Assembly: GCF_027912515.1 (NCBI RefSeq)
Contig: NZ_CP115464.1
Span: forward strand, 3,325,501 to 3,389,500
DNA from: Brevundimonas sp. NIBR10
GTDB lineage: Bacteria; Pseudomonadota; Alphaproteobacteria; Caulobacterales; Caulobacteraceae
DNA length: 64,000 nucleotides
Reading direction: 5' to 3'
The position numbers and the translations under genes are program-made. Shown here one piece after another: positions 17,925 to 26,490 of the stretch. How positions within the stretch are numbered: the stretch's first letter is position 1; every line of letters begins with the position of its first letter. The notes under the pieces are model-generated. The model did no database searches, was not told the origin of the DNA, and worked only from the letters and a program-made list of their open reading frames with translations.

Positions 17925-18791
17925 CTAGCGCCCGCCCGTCCGCGCTGGACCCTGGGCCTGTGGGTTGCGAGCGTACCAGGCGCGGCCCGCCGTCATCAGG
18001 TCATCGTACAGCAGCCCGCCCAGCCAGTCGGCACCCGCCTCGTTGAAATGGACGTGGTCCTCACGCATCAGCGGGTCGCCCCAGGCGCCTGCGCGGGTCA
18101 GCCGGTCGGCCGAGCAATCCCCCCCCATCCGTCCACGCCAGTCCCAGAAGGCGACGTTCATCCGCGCCGCCGTGCGGTACTGGACCTCGCGAACAGCCGA
18201 CAGCATCGCCGGTTCGCGCCACCGCCCCTCGACGTCGCCGGAACACGTGCCGCCCCCCTCCCCCCGCATCGCCTCGGGTGCGCCCAGGATCAGGATGGCG
18301 GCGGCCGGAGCCTCCATCCGGAACCGCCGAATCTGCGCGGCCAGCAGGGCCTCATAGGTGCCGAGGTCGAGCGCGTCGTCGAACCCCTCATTGGTGCCGT
18401 AGGCGATGACGATCAGGTCGGGATAGGCGTCGGCGATCGGCAGTCTCTGGTCAGGAAGCAACGCCAGGGTCGCCCCCGACACGCCGACCGGTGTCCAGTC
18501 GATGGTCCGCGTCGGAAACCTCGCCCGCAACCGCCGCTCAACCGCCGCCGTGATCCAGCCAGCGGCCGTATGGCTGTCACCGAACTGGACGATCCGGACA
18601 TGGCCGACCCAGCGACCGTCCAGACCGCGGAACAGCGGAGCCAGGGCATCCGCCTGGCACAGGCCCTGGGGGCAGGTTCGACTGACCGGCGACGGCAGGG
18701 GCGTCCACGCCCGTTCCTGGGCCGATACGGAGGACGCCGAGGCGAACGCCAGCGCCAGGGTCGCCAGGACACGTCCCAGCCTTGCGGTCAC
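17925..18791 (-). CDS. Periplasmic SGNH/GDSL-type acyltransferase or esterase
   Basis: A 288-residue exported protein starting at GTG, with a signal peptide ending SVSAQ. All SGNH blocks are visible: GDSH (nucleophile serine), a glycine in GVSGATL, YGTNEGF (asparagine) and DHVHFNEAG (Asp-x-x-His). The GTG overlaps the stop of the preceding SGNH gene (GTGA), and the acyltransferase gene begins one base after its own stop, a tight operon. By analogy with AlgJ/AlgX or PatB-type proteins it would take the acyl group moved across the membrane by the MBOAT protein and place it on a glycan; an esterase role is the alternative. Confidence 0.82.
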   Translation of the reverse strand: MTARLGRVLATLALAFASASSVSAQERAWTPLPSPVSRTCPQGLCQADALAPLFRGLDGRWVGHVRIVQFGDSHTAAGWITAAVERRLRARFPTRTIDWTPVGVSGATLALLPDQRLPIADAYPDLIVIAYGTNEGFDDALDLGTYEALLAAQIRRFRMEAPAAAILILGAPEAMRGEGGGTCSGDVEGRWREPAMLSAVREVQYRTAARMNVAFWDWRGRMGGDCSADRLTRAGAWGDPLMREDHVHFNEAGADWLGGLLYDDLMTAGRAWYARNPQAQGPARTGGR

Positions 18792-19684
18792 GCCCCTGCG
18801 GCCTCGAGCGAAGCGGCTGCCTGTTCGACCAAGCCCGCGTCCCGCCGGATTGCCGCCTCGACCGGCTCGGTGATCCTAAGATAGCCGGCCATCGACATAT
18901 GGATCCCGTCGTTGGCCCGCATCAGCTGGCGCCGTCCGGTGTCCGTCGCCGCAAGATAGGCGTCGTAGTCGCCCTCGGCGTCCGAGGTCAGGGCCACGGT
19001 CGACAGATAGGGCACGTTCAGCGCGGCCATCCGCGCCGAGACCACCTCATTGATCAGGGCCATCTTGCCGTCGAACGACGCCCGCTTCATGCGCGGCAGC
19101 CCGACCCAATAAACCATCACGTCCCGGCTTCTCAGCAGCGCGACCAGGTCATCGACCCGTTTGGCGTAGGCCACCTTCCAGCCGGCAGACCCGAACTCGT
19201 GGATCTGGCCGTCGATGCTGATGCCCTGGGCGTCGTTGGTGCCGAACAGGATGACCGCGACATCGACCGGCGTCTCGGCGATCTGGCGCGCCGTCTTGTC
19301 CTGGATGTCGACATAGTCATAGCGGGACAGGCCGGTGGAGACCTCGCTGAACTTGGTCACCGTGACACCGGGCTGGCCGTTCAGCTCCCGGTACAGACCC
19401 GTCCACAGCCCGTCCGCCATCGAATCCCCGAACACACCGACCCGCAACGCCCGCCGCTGGGCCAGACGGTCCTTCAAAGGCGTCACGGTCGGAAGCGCAG
19501 GCCCGGCCGCGACCGGCGGCGACGCTGGCTCGACCACCGGAGCCGAGGCGTTGGCGCTGGACCCGAACAGCAGGGTCGGCCGGCGCAGCCACGCCCGACC
19601 GTCGGGCGTCAGCACCAGGCCGATCGCCACGCCGACCAGCAGCGCCGCCGTCAATGAGTTGATCCCTGCCCGCACGCCCCACAC
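18788..19684 (-). CDS. Membrane-anchored SGNH-family (DUF459-like) protein
   Basis: A 298-residue protein, first gene of the O-acylation operon. An uncleaved N-terminal membrane anchor (residues about 10-28) is followed by a linker rich in Ala, Pro and Ser and then a catalytic domain with FGDSMADGLW, LFGTNDAQG, YWVGLPRM and DGIHMSMAGY, the four SGNH blocks in order. This arrangement matches DUF459-type periplasmic SGNH proteins often found next to MBOAT genes. Having two SGNH proteins in one operon suggests two acceptors, or one transferase and one esterase. Confidence 0.8.
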   Translation of the reverse strand: MWGVRAGINSLTAALLVGVAIGLVLTPDGRAWLRRPTLLFGSSANASAPVVEPASPPVAAGPALPTVTPLKDRLAQRRALRVGVFGDSMADGLWTGLYRELNGQPGVTVTKFSEVSTGLSRYDYVDIQDKTARQIAETPVDVAVILFGTNDAQGISIDGQIHEFGSAGWKVAYAKRVDDLVALLRSRDVMVYWVGLPRMKRASFDGKMALINEVVSARMAALNVPYLSTVALTSDAEGDYDAYLAATDTGRRQLMRANDGIHMSMAGYLRITEPVEAAIRRDAGLVEQAAASLEAAGA

Positions 19685-19839
19685 GTCCTGACTTGCCCCG
19701 ACCTCTGTGTCTAACCCAGCAAGCCGACCCCGCCCACCGCCTGCGCCTCGCGAGCGAAGAAAAAGGTTAACCGTGGCGCGGGGAACAGTTCGACGATCGC
19801 CCGTTGTTTCCAGATTGGGAACGTGATATCGTCGCGATC

Positions 19840-20151
19840 GTGCATGTCATAGCCAAATCCGCGCTGGTCCGGTTCTGGACGGGTTTGCCGAAGGGCAGGG
19901 CTGCGGATGCGGCGAAGGCGGCATTGACGGAGTGGCACACGACGGTGTCAGACGCCGACTGGAACAGCTTCAGCGAAGTCAGGGCCACGTTCAACACCGC
20001 CGACTACGTCAAGGACGGCAAGGTGGTCGTTGATGTCGGAGGCAACAAGTACCGGGTGGTCGGCCTGATCGGATTCAAATCCAAACGGGTGTTCATCCTG
20101 TTCGTCGGAACTCACGCTGAGTACGACAAGATCGATGTTGCGAGGCTTTGA
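19840..20151 (+). CDS. higB: HigB-type mRNA interferase toxin
   Basis: About 103 residues if begun at the GTG of VHVIAKSALVRFW, which matches the usual N-terminus of HigB toxins; a TTG twelve codons upstream would add residues unlike the family. The RelE-like fold is suggested by ADWNSFSEVRATF, the central VVDVGGNKYRVVGLIGF and FILFVGTHAEYDKID near the end. HigB toxins cleave translated mRNA at the ribosome. The antitoxin gene starts a few bases downstream, in the reversed toxin-first order typical of higBA. Local base composition is a little less GC-rich than its neighbours, consistent with mobility. Confidence 0.85.
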   Translation: MHVIAKSALVRFWTGLPKGRAADAAKAALTEWHTTVSDADWNSFSEVRATFNTADYVKDGKVVVDVGGNKYRVVGLIGFKSKRVFILFVGTHAEYDKIDVARL

Positions 20152-20161
20152 AGAGATGACC

Positions 20162-20539
20162 ATGGATTTCAGCTCCGTTCGCACCCTGAGGGACGAGGTC
20201 GAGTACGAGGCCGCGCTGAAGGCCGTCCGCCCCTATTTCGACAACGAACCTGATCCCGGAAGCGAAGCCGCCGAGAATTTCGACGCCCTGACATTGTTGA
20301 TCGAAGACTATGAGCGACGTCACTATCCGATTCCGCGCGCCGCACCGGTTGAGGTGCTGAAGTTCTTGATGGAGACGAACCACTACAGTCGCTCGGACCT
20401 GATCGATATCATCGGCTCCAAGGCGCGGGTATCCGACCTGCTGAACGGCCGTCGGGAAATCAATCTGGACCAGATTCGACGGATCAGCCGGGCATGGCAC
20501 ATTCCAGCGGGTGCCTTGATCGGCGATCTCGCCGCATGA
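20162..20539 (+). CDS. higA: HigA-type helix-turn-helix antitoxin
   Basis: About 125 residues. An N-terminal helical region (LRDEVEYEAALKAVRPYF, then EDYERRHYPI) is followed by a C-terminal Xre-like helix-turn-helix (FLMETNHYSRSDLIDIIG, SKARVSDLLNGRREI, then ISRAWHIPAGAL). It neutralises the toxin and represses the pair. The ATG at 20162 has GAAGAG six bases before it; an in-frame ATG at 20156 is also possible. It begins about ten bases after the toxin stop. Confidence 0.85.
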   Translation: MDFSSVRTLRDEVEYEAALKAVRPYFDNEPDPGSEAAENFDALTLLIEDYERRHYPIPRAAPVEVLKFLMETNHYSRSDLIDIIGSKARVSDLLNGRREINLDQIRRISRAWHIPAGALIGDLAA

Positions 20540-20614
20540 CCCTTGCCGACCCGTGGTGGCTGGACTATCCAGCCTGCCAAAGCATATTCATCAGAAAATG
20601 AAAAAAGGGAGCCG

Positions 20615-21319
20615 ATGCGCAAGATCTTCACGGACGCGGCCGCCGCCCTCGAGGGCCTGACCTTCGACGGCATGACGGTGATGTCGGGCGGCTTTGGCCT
20701 GTGCGGCATCCCCGAAAACCTGATCGCGGGGCTGAAGGCCTCGGGCGTCAAGGATCTGACGGTCATCTCCAACAACGCGGGCGTGGACGGTTTCGGCCTT
20801 GGCCAGCTTCTCGAAACGCGCCAGATCGCCAAGATGATCTCGTCCTACGTCGGCGAGAACAAGGAGTTCGAACGCCAGTACCTGGCCGGCGAGCTCCAGC
20901 TCGAGTTCAACCCCCAGGGCACCCTGGCCGAGCGCATCCGCGCAGGCGGGGCCGGCATCCCGGCCTTCTTTACCGCCACCGGCGTCGGCACCCTGGTCGC
21001 CGAGGGCAAGGAAGTCCGCGAGTTCGACGGCCGTAAATATGTGATGGAAACCGGCCTCGTCGCCGACCTGTCGATCGTCAAGGCCTGGAAGGCCGATGCG
21101 GCGGGCAATCTGGTATTCCGCAAGACCGCCCGCAACTTCAACCCGATGATGGCCACGGCCGGCAAGGCCTGCGTCGTCGAGGTCGAACACATCGTTCCGA
21201 CCGGCACCCTGGACCCCGACAATATCCACACGCCCGGCATCTATGTGGACCGCATCATCCTGGGCACTTTCGAGAAGCGCATCGAACAGCGAACCATCAC
21301 CCAGAGGGAGCCCGCATAA
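20615..21319 (+). CDS. scoA: 3-oxoacid CoA-transferase subunit A
   Basis: A 234-residue alpha subunit of family I CoA-transferases. The N-terminal [28 protein letters not shown] and [17 protein letters not shown], plus the [10 protein letters not shown] glycine-rich loop, match succinyl-CoA:3-ketoacid CoA-transferase subunit A. It moves CoA from succinyl-CoA to acetoacetate, allowing ketone-body or PHB-derived acetoacetate to be used. The ATG at 20615 follows a clear AGGGAG; the longer open frame starts inside leader. The next gene starts one base before its stop ends (TAATG). Confidence 0.9.
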   Translation: MRKIFTDAAAALEGLTFDGMTVMSGGFGLCGIPENLIAGLKASGVKDLTVISNNAGVDGFGLGQLLETRQIAKMISSYVGENKEFERQYLAGELQLEFNPQGTLAERIRAGGAGIPAFFTATGVGTLVAEGKEVREFDGRKYVMETGLVADLSIVKAWKADAAGNLVFRKTARNFNPMMATAGKACVVEVEHIVPTGTLDPDNIHTPGIYVDRIILGTFEKRIEQRTITQREPA

Positions 21320-21972
21320 TGGCCCGCACCCGCGACCAACTCGCCGCCCGCGCCGCCCGCGAGCTTGAGGATGGCTTCTATGTGAACCTCGGCATCGGCA
21401 TTCCGACCCTGGTGGCCAACTATATCCCGGCCGGGATCGAGGTGACTCTTCAATCCGAGAACGGGATGCTGGGCATGGGCCCCTTCCCCTATGACGAAGA
21501 CGTCGACGCCGACCTCATCAACGCCGGCAAGCAGACGATCACCGAGATCCCCGAAAGCAGCTATTTCTCTTCGGCCGACAGCTTCGCCATGATCCGGGGC
21601 GGCCATATCAACCTGTCGATCCTCGGCGCCATGGAAGTCGCCGAGAACGGCGACATCGCCAACTGGATGATCCCCGGCAAGCTGGTGAAGGGCATGGGCG
21701 GGGCCATGGATCTGGTCGCGGGCGTCAAGCGCGTGGTCGTCGTCATGGAACACGCCAACAAGCACGGCCAGTCCAAGGTGCTGAAGTCTTGCACCCTGCC
21801 CCTGACCGGCACCGGCGTCGTCAGCCGCATCATCACCGACCTGGCGGTGTTCGACGTCAAGCCGGACGGCACGGGCCTTGAACTGATCGAACTGGCCGAG
21901 GGCGTCACCCTGGAAGAGGTCGCCGCCAAGACCGAGGCCACCTACTCGATCTCTCCGTTCCTGGCCGAGTAG
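21319..21972 (+). CDS. scoB: 3-oxoacid CoA-transferase subunit B
   Basis: A 217-residue beta subunit. The catalytic glutamate that forms the enzyme-CoA thioester is in [11 protein letters not shown], preceded by [16 protein letters not shown] and followed by [15 protein letters not shown] and [11 protein letters not shown]. It overlaps the alpha-subunit gene by one base, so equal translation is expected. No thiolase or beta-hydroxybutyrate dehydrogenase gene is adjacent. Confidence 0.92.
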   Translation: MARTRDQLAARAARELEDGFYVNLGIGIPTLVANYIPAGIEVTLQSENGMLGMGPFPYDEDVDADLINAGKQTITEIPESSYFSSADSFAMIRGGHINLSILGAMEVAENGDIANWMIPGKLVKGMGGAMDLVAGVKRVVVVMEHANKHGQSKVLKSCTLPLTGTGVVSRIITDLAVFDVKPDGTGLELIELAEGVTLEEVAAKTEATYSISPFLAE

Positions 21973-22070
21973 ACGCCGCGCCCGGCAACCCACAGGCGAT
22001 CCCCCTTGTCGTCAGCGGCATGACCGGTCGATAGTCCGACGTGGGAAACGGGCATGGATCGGGGTCGAGG

Positions 22071-22895
22071 ATGAGCGAGGGACGCGCCGATCGCACGCGG
22101 CCGGGCTTGCCTGCGCCGACGTCCGCGCGCCTGGCCGAGTTGGCGGAGGGCCTGCGTCCGCCGGCCGAACCCGAAAGCTTCGGCGAGGCGACCCGGCTGG
22201 CTGCCCTCGGGGTCTGCGACCGCATCCGCTCCGAAACCCGCGGCGGGGAACTGACCGAGGCCCTGGCCGTGCTGGCCCATCTGCGGGGCGGGATCGACCG
22301 GCTGGACCCCCGCGCCCTTGTGACCCGTCGCGGTCTGGGCGGACTGCTCGACAGCCGTAAACGCCGCCTCAAGGCCTTTCGCGCCCGGTTCGCCGAGGCG
22401 ACGCGGACGCTGAGCGAATCCCTCGACGACCTTCAAATCCGCATCGGTGCGCTGGACCGGAGATCTCAGGTTCTGGATGGCCTGTGGGAGGCGATGCGGG
22501 CGTCGGCCCTGGATCTGGACGCCTGCGCGGCCCTGGCCCTGCATCCTTCGGGCTCTGCGCCTCTCGTCGAGCGGGGCCACCGGCTGGCGGATGCCCGCGA
22601 CGCGGCTCTGCGGCTGCTGCCCTCGGTCCGCGTTATCCAGAACACGGACGCCCAGGCGCTGCATCGGTTGAAACTGGCCTGCGAAGCCTTGATCGAATGG
22701 AACGCCGACTGGACCCAGGCCCTGGGCATGCACGTCAGGAAACCGAAAAAAATTCGCCCCGATCAGGCCCGACTGGTGACCTCTCGCGAAACCGTCCTGG
22801 CCATGCTCGACACCGCTGTTCGCGAGGTCGAGACCGGACGGTCCCGGCGCATCGACGAGGGCGGCCGGATGGAACAGGCCCGGCGCGGGCTCTGA
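22071..22895 (+). CDS. Short TelA-like (toxic anion resistance family) protein
   Basis: About 274 residues. The middle resembles the TelA/KlaA family: LGGLLDSRKRRLKAFRARF is the conserved small-glycine and basic block, followed by a long coiled-coil stretch ending VLDGLWEAMRASALDLD. Usual members run 330-400 residues, so this one is shorter at both ends. TelA proteins are linked to tellurite and bacteriocin resistance, but their mechanism is unclear. Start choice is uncertain: ATG at 22071 directly follows GAGG, with a GTG at 22041 also in frame. It converges on the lipid-transport operon, five bases away. Confidence 0.6.
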   Translation: MSEGRADRTRPGLPAPTSARLAELAEGLRPPAEPESFGEATRLAALGVCDRIRSETRGGELTEALAVLAHLRGGIDRLDPRALVTRRGLGGLLDSRKRRLKAFRARFAEATRTLSESLDDLQIRIGALDRRSQVLDGLWEAMRASALDLDACAALALHPSGSAPLVERGHRLADARDAALRLLPSVRVIQNTDAQALHRLKLACEALIEWNADWTQALGMHVRKPKKIRPDQARLVTSRETVLAMLDTAVREVETGRSRRIDEGGRMEQARRGL

Positions 22896-22899
22896 ACCG

Positions 22900-23529
22900 T
22901 CAGTCGGTTTCGCTGGCGGTCCATTCCAGAAGCTGGGTGTTCAGGTCGCGCGTAGCGGTATCAAAGGCCGCCACGATCGACGAGACGCGGTTCTCCGTCG
23001 CCGGCTGGCGCACGGTGAAGACCCGTTCCGATGTCACCGAACGTTCCGGCAGGACTACCATCCGGGCGCGCGCCGAGATCACGACGGTCGGCACCGCCCC
23101 GGCATAATCGTACCGCGCCTCGAAGGTCGTGACGTCCAGGCTCAGCACCCGGGTCGAGGCCCCCACCTCGCGCCGTCCGATCAGGCGAACCTGATCGGGG
23201 CGCGAGGCGAACGTCGCCTCCAGCGCGTCGTTGAACAGCACCTCGGCCGGCGAGATCCAGCGCGCGCCGCCGATATAGGCAGCCTCGGTCCCGGTGACAC
23301 CCAGGATGCGATCCCCCTTGGACGCCTCGGGGAAATCGATGCGGCGCAGGGCCACGGCCACCGTTCGCGCCGCCGCTGCGGAGTTGACCACCTCCGGCGC
23401 GTCGCCACCGAAGCGATAGGTCTGGACCGGATCGGGCGTGGACAACAGGGCGCAGCCGGACAGGGCCGCCGTGACGGCAAACGCGGAGGCCAGTTTCAGG
23501 GCTGTGCGGGTGAACAGTGCGCCGGTCAT
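22900..23529 (-). CDS. ABC-type transport auxiliary lipoprotein (PqiC/MCE-associated)
   Basis: A 209-residue outer-membrane lipoprotein candidate: signal peptide with lipobox LSGC, then the YRFG segment, RIDFPEASKGDRILGV and SPAEVLFNDALEATF typical of the ABC_trans_aux family. Such lipoproteins accompany MCE transporters and help pass lipid between membranes. The start overlaps the stop of the MCE gene (ATGA). It is the last gene of a four-gene operon, and takes the place of the MlaB/MlaC partners seen in enterobacteria. Confidence 0.82.
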   Translation of the reverse strand: MTGALFTRTALKLASAFAVTAALSGCALLSTPDPVQTYRFGGDAPEVVNSAAAARTVAVALRRIDFPEASKGDRILGVTGTEAAYIGGARWISPAEVLFNDALEATFASRPDQVRLIGRREVGASTRVLSLDVTTFEARYDYAGAVPTVVISARARMVVLPERSVTSERVFTVRQPATENRVSSIVAAFDTATRDLNTQLLEWTASETD

Positions 23530-24464
23530 GGCTGGACCTCCAGTTCCTTGGATGCGGGGCGGCCGATGAAGTCGCGCGGGCTGGCCCGGACGTCGTCGAT
23601 CAGATCCTGAAGCGAGCCGGTCGCCTCGTTCAGCTCCTCGATGGTCTGGGTCAGTTGGGGCAGGCCGGTGGTGGCGAAATCACCCAGCGGCCGTTCCAGC
23701 GAGCTCACCGAACGGTTGGCCGAGGCGATGGCCGCCTGGGCTTCTTCGGTCGCCTTGTTGATGTTCTCGATGGCCTGGCGACCGTCGGTGTTGATCAGAC
23801 GGCGAGCGTCGGCACCCAGGGCCTGGTACTCGGCGACGGCTGCGTTGGCCTTGGTCAGGGCCTGTTCCAGCTGGTCGAACATGCCCTTGCGGGCATTCAG
23901 CTCGTTGGAGATCGTCTCGACATTGTTCAGCGTGGTCGAGAACGAACGGATATTGTCGTCGGACAGGACCCTGTTGATCCGGTTCAGCGCATCCACCGTC
24001 TGGGCCAGCACCGTGCCGGATCCGCTCAGCAGTTCGGCGATCGGCGACGGCTGGCTCTGGATCACCGGAATGACGTTTTCCGGGTACTGGGTTTTCAGCA
24101 GGGCGCTGCCCTCGGTGCCTGGCGTGATCTGGACGTAGTTCAAGCCGGTGATGCCCTGGGGCTCCAACTGGGCCCGCGAGGTCACCCGCACCGGCGTGGT
24201 GGCGTCCAGACGAATGCGCGCGATGACCTGATCGCCCTTCTTGGGATCCAGATTCAGGTCGGTCACCTCACCCACCCGGATACCGTTGAAGTGGACCTCG
24301 CCGCCTTCCGACAATCCATTGACGGGTCCCGAGAACACGATGTCGTAGACGTCGTAGTCGTCGTTGAACTGCAGCCGGGCCAGCCAGATCGTGAACACGA
24401 TCAGGGCCGCGACCAGGGCGACGGTGGCGATGCCGACGGCGGCGTAGTGGGCGTCTCGTTCCAT
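23526..24464 (-). CDS. mlaD: MCE-domain substrate-binding protein (MlaD-like)
   Basis: About 312 residues. One N-terminal transmembrane helix (VGIATVALVAALIVFTIWLA) anchors it in the inner membrane; the MCE domain follows (YDIVFSGPVNGLSEGGEVHFNGIRVGEV, with the later TGLNYVQI), then a long helical tail (residues about 170-300) of coiled-coil character that may bridge the periplasm. The ATG at 24464 matches the usual MERDAHYAAVG start and is eight bases after the ATPase stop. It binds lipid in the Mla-type phospholipid transport system. The long tail is more typical of needle-like MCE proteins than of E. coli MlaD. Confidence 0.88.
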   Translation of the reverse strand: MERDAHYAAVGIATVALVAALIVFTIWLARLQFNDDYDVYDIVFSGPVNGLSEGGEVHFNGIRVGEVTDLNLDPKKGDQVIARIRLDATTPVRVTSRAQLEPQGITGLNYVQITPGTEGSALLKTQYPENVIPVIQSQPSPIAELLSGSGTVLAQTVDALNRINRVLSDDNIRSFSTTLNNVETISNELNARKGMFDQLEQALTKANAAVAEYQALGADARRLINTDGRQAIENINKATEEAQAAIASANRSVSSLERPLGDFATTGLPQLTQTIEELNEATGSLQDLIDDVRASPRDFIGRPASKELEVQP

Positions 24465-24472
24465 CTCGATCC

Positions 24473-25276
24473 TCAGGCGGCGGACTTGGTCGCCGCGCGT
24501 CCACGCGGCCCCAGGAAGTATTCCTTGATCCACGGATGGTCGGATTTCTCCAACTCCTGCACCGTGGCCTTTTCGACGACCCGCTTGTCAGCCAGCACCG
24601 CGACCTTGTCACAGATCGCATACAGACTATCGAGGTCGTGCGTAATCATGAAGACGGTCAGTCCCAGATCGTCCGACAGGTTGCGGATCAGGGCGTCGAA
24701 CGCCGCCGCTCCGATCGGGTCCAGACCCGCCGTCGGCTCGTCGAGGAACAGCAGCTCGGGATCCAGCGCCAGGGCCCGTGCCAGGCCGACCCGCTTCTTC
24801 ATCCCCCCCGACAGCTCGGCCGGTTTCTGATGGTGGCTTTCGGGCTTGAGACCGACCATGGCGATCTTCATCTCGGCCAGTTCGCGGATCGTGTCCTTGG
24901 ACAGCCGGGTGTGCTCGACCAGGGGCGATGCGACGTTCTCCAGCACCGTCAAGGACGAGAACAGCGCCCCCTGCTGGAACAGGGTCCCGGTGCGTTGCTC
25001 GATGTCGGCCGATTGCTGGGCCGTCAGGTCGCCGGTGTCGTGGCCGAAGATGCGTATCGTGCCGCCCTCGGGCTGCTTCAGCCCGATGATGGAGTTCAGC
25101 AGCACGGTCTTGCCCGTGCCCGAACCGCCGACGACCCCCAGGACCTCGCCGCGCTTCACGTCCAGATCCAGGTCGCGGTGGATCACCTGTTCCCCGAACT
25201 GGCTCAGCAGACCGCGCACCTCGATCAGGTTGTCGCCGTCATAGCTGCCGATGGCCTCGCCCTTATCCGCGCTCAC
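24473..25276 (-). CDS. mlaF: ABC transporter ATPase of the MCE lipid system (MlaF-like)
   Basis: A 267-residue ATPase beginning at GTG. Walker A is GGSGTGKT, the signature LSGGMKKR, Walker B LLFLDEPTAGLDP and the switch histidine is in MITHD. The GTG overlaps the permease stop (GTGA), fixing the start; the longer open frame upstream is antisense-quality sequence inside the permease gene. It powers phospholipid movement between the membranes together with the permease and MCE protein. Confidence 0.92.
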   Translation of the reverse strand: MSADKGEAIGSYDGDNLIEVRGLLSQFGEQVIHRDLDLDVKRGEVLGVVGGSGTGKTVLLNSIIGLKQPEGGTIRIFGHDTGDLTAQQSADIEQRTGTLFQQGALFSSLTVLENVASPLVEHTRLSKDTIRELAEMKIAMVGLKPESHHQKPAELSGGMKKRVGLARALALDPELLFLDEPTAGLDPIGAAAFDALIRNLSDDLGLTVFMITHDLDSLYAICDKVAVLADKRVVEKATVQELEKSDHPWIKEYFLGPRGRAATKSAA

Positions 25277-26391
25277 AGGTTCAGCTCCAGGAAGACCAGA
25301 GCGAACACGGCGTCCAGCAGGATGATGGCGAAGATCGCCTGCACCACCGCCGCTGTCACGCGCCTGCCCAGGCTTTCGACGTCGCCCGACACCGCCATTC
25401 CCTGGCGACAGCCGATGGCGGCGATGACGATGGCGAACACGGGGGCCTTGATCATCCCGACCATCAAATGGGTGCCCATGTTGGGGTCCTCGCTGATGCG
25501 CTGGATGAAGAAGGCCGGGCCGTAATCCAGCTGGCTCCACGTCACCAGCAGGCCGCCGAAGAAGCCCGACAGCATGGCCACAAAGGTCAACAGCGGCATC
25601 ATCAGCACCATGGCCGCCAACCTGGGGATGACCAGGGCCTGGAACGGATTGACGCCCATCACCTGCATGGCGTCCACCTCCTGGTTCATCCGCATCGACC
25701 CGATCTCGGCGGCGAACGACGAAGCCGAGCGCCCGGCCAGCAGGATGGCGGTGATCAGCACGGCAAGTTCACGCAGCACCGCCACGGCCACCAGCTGCAC
25801 GGTGAACACCCCGGCCCCGAACTGGGTCAGCAGATTGGCGCCCAGGAAGGCGATGACGGCACCGATGAAGAAGTTGGTCACGGCGACGATAGGCAGGGCA
25901 TCCAGTCCCGACCGCTCGGCCTGGCTGAACCAGGCAGCCCAGCGGATATGGCCGGGACGGGCCAGCGCCGTGCCGGTCGAGGTGATCAACCGGCCGAGGA
26001 AGGCCATCGACAGAACGAACTCGGCACCGACGTCGGCGACGCCATGGCCAATCTTGGAGAAAGTCTGGGTAAAGGGATCGGGCTTGCGAGGCGGGGGCGC
26101 GGTCTCGCGCTCCAGCTTCTCGACCATGGCATAGACCCGGCCCGCTTCCGGCCGGTCGGCCCAGGCGTCCGCCGGAAACACGCAGTCCGAGGCCTGAACG
26201 ATGACCAGGGCACCGGCCGTGTCGAACCGCCCCAGGCCACTGAGATCGACGCCGGAAATCTTGCGGCCCGACAGCTTGTCGCTGAGCGATTGCGCCGAAC
26301 GGCCCATCCCCGCCGTGGTCCAGTCGCCGGTCAGCCGCAGCCGCGCGCTGCCGCCCTCGGCCTCCTCGATCTGGAAATCGGCTGTGCTCAT
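25273..26391 (-). CDS. mlaE: STAS-MlaE fusion permease of the MCE lipid ABC transporter
   Basis: A 372-residue protein in two parts. Residues 1-95 form a STAS domain (LRLTGDWTTAGMG, VDLSGLGRFDTAGALVI), equivalent to the separate MlaB of enterobacteria. Residues 120-372 are the MlaE permease with several hydrophobic helices and the conserved AAEIGSMRMNQEVDAMQVMGVNP block. The second ATG (26391) has AGGG at proper spacing; the ATG six bases earlier is too close. First gene of the operon mlaE-mlaF-mlaD-auxiliary lipoprotein. Confidence 0.9.
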   Translation of the reverse strand: MSTADFQIEEAEGGSARLRLTGDWTTAGMGRSAQSLSDKLSGRKISGVDLSGLGRFDTAGALVIVQASDCVFPADAWADRPEAGRVYAMVEKLERETAPPPRKPDPFTQTFSKIGHGVADVGAEFVLSMAFLGRLITSTGTALARPGHIRWAAWFSQAERSGLDALPIVAVTNFFIGAVIAFLGANLLTQFGAGVFTVQLVAVAVLRELAVLITAILLAGRSASSFAAEIGSMRMNQEVDAMQVMGVNPFQALVIPRLAAMVLMMPLLTFVAMLSGFFGGLLVTWSQLDYGPAFFIQRISEDPNMGTHLMVGMIKAPVFAIVIAAIGCRQGMAVSGDVESLGRRVTAAVVQAIFAIILLDAVFALVFLELNL

Positions 26392-26490
26392 CGCCATCCC
26401 TTAGCCGAGGCCGGCGCAAACGCCCATGGCTTGGCCGAACTTACGAACATGGCCCGATGGTTAAGGGCCCGCCGTGGCCACCGCAAGCCG

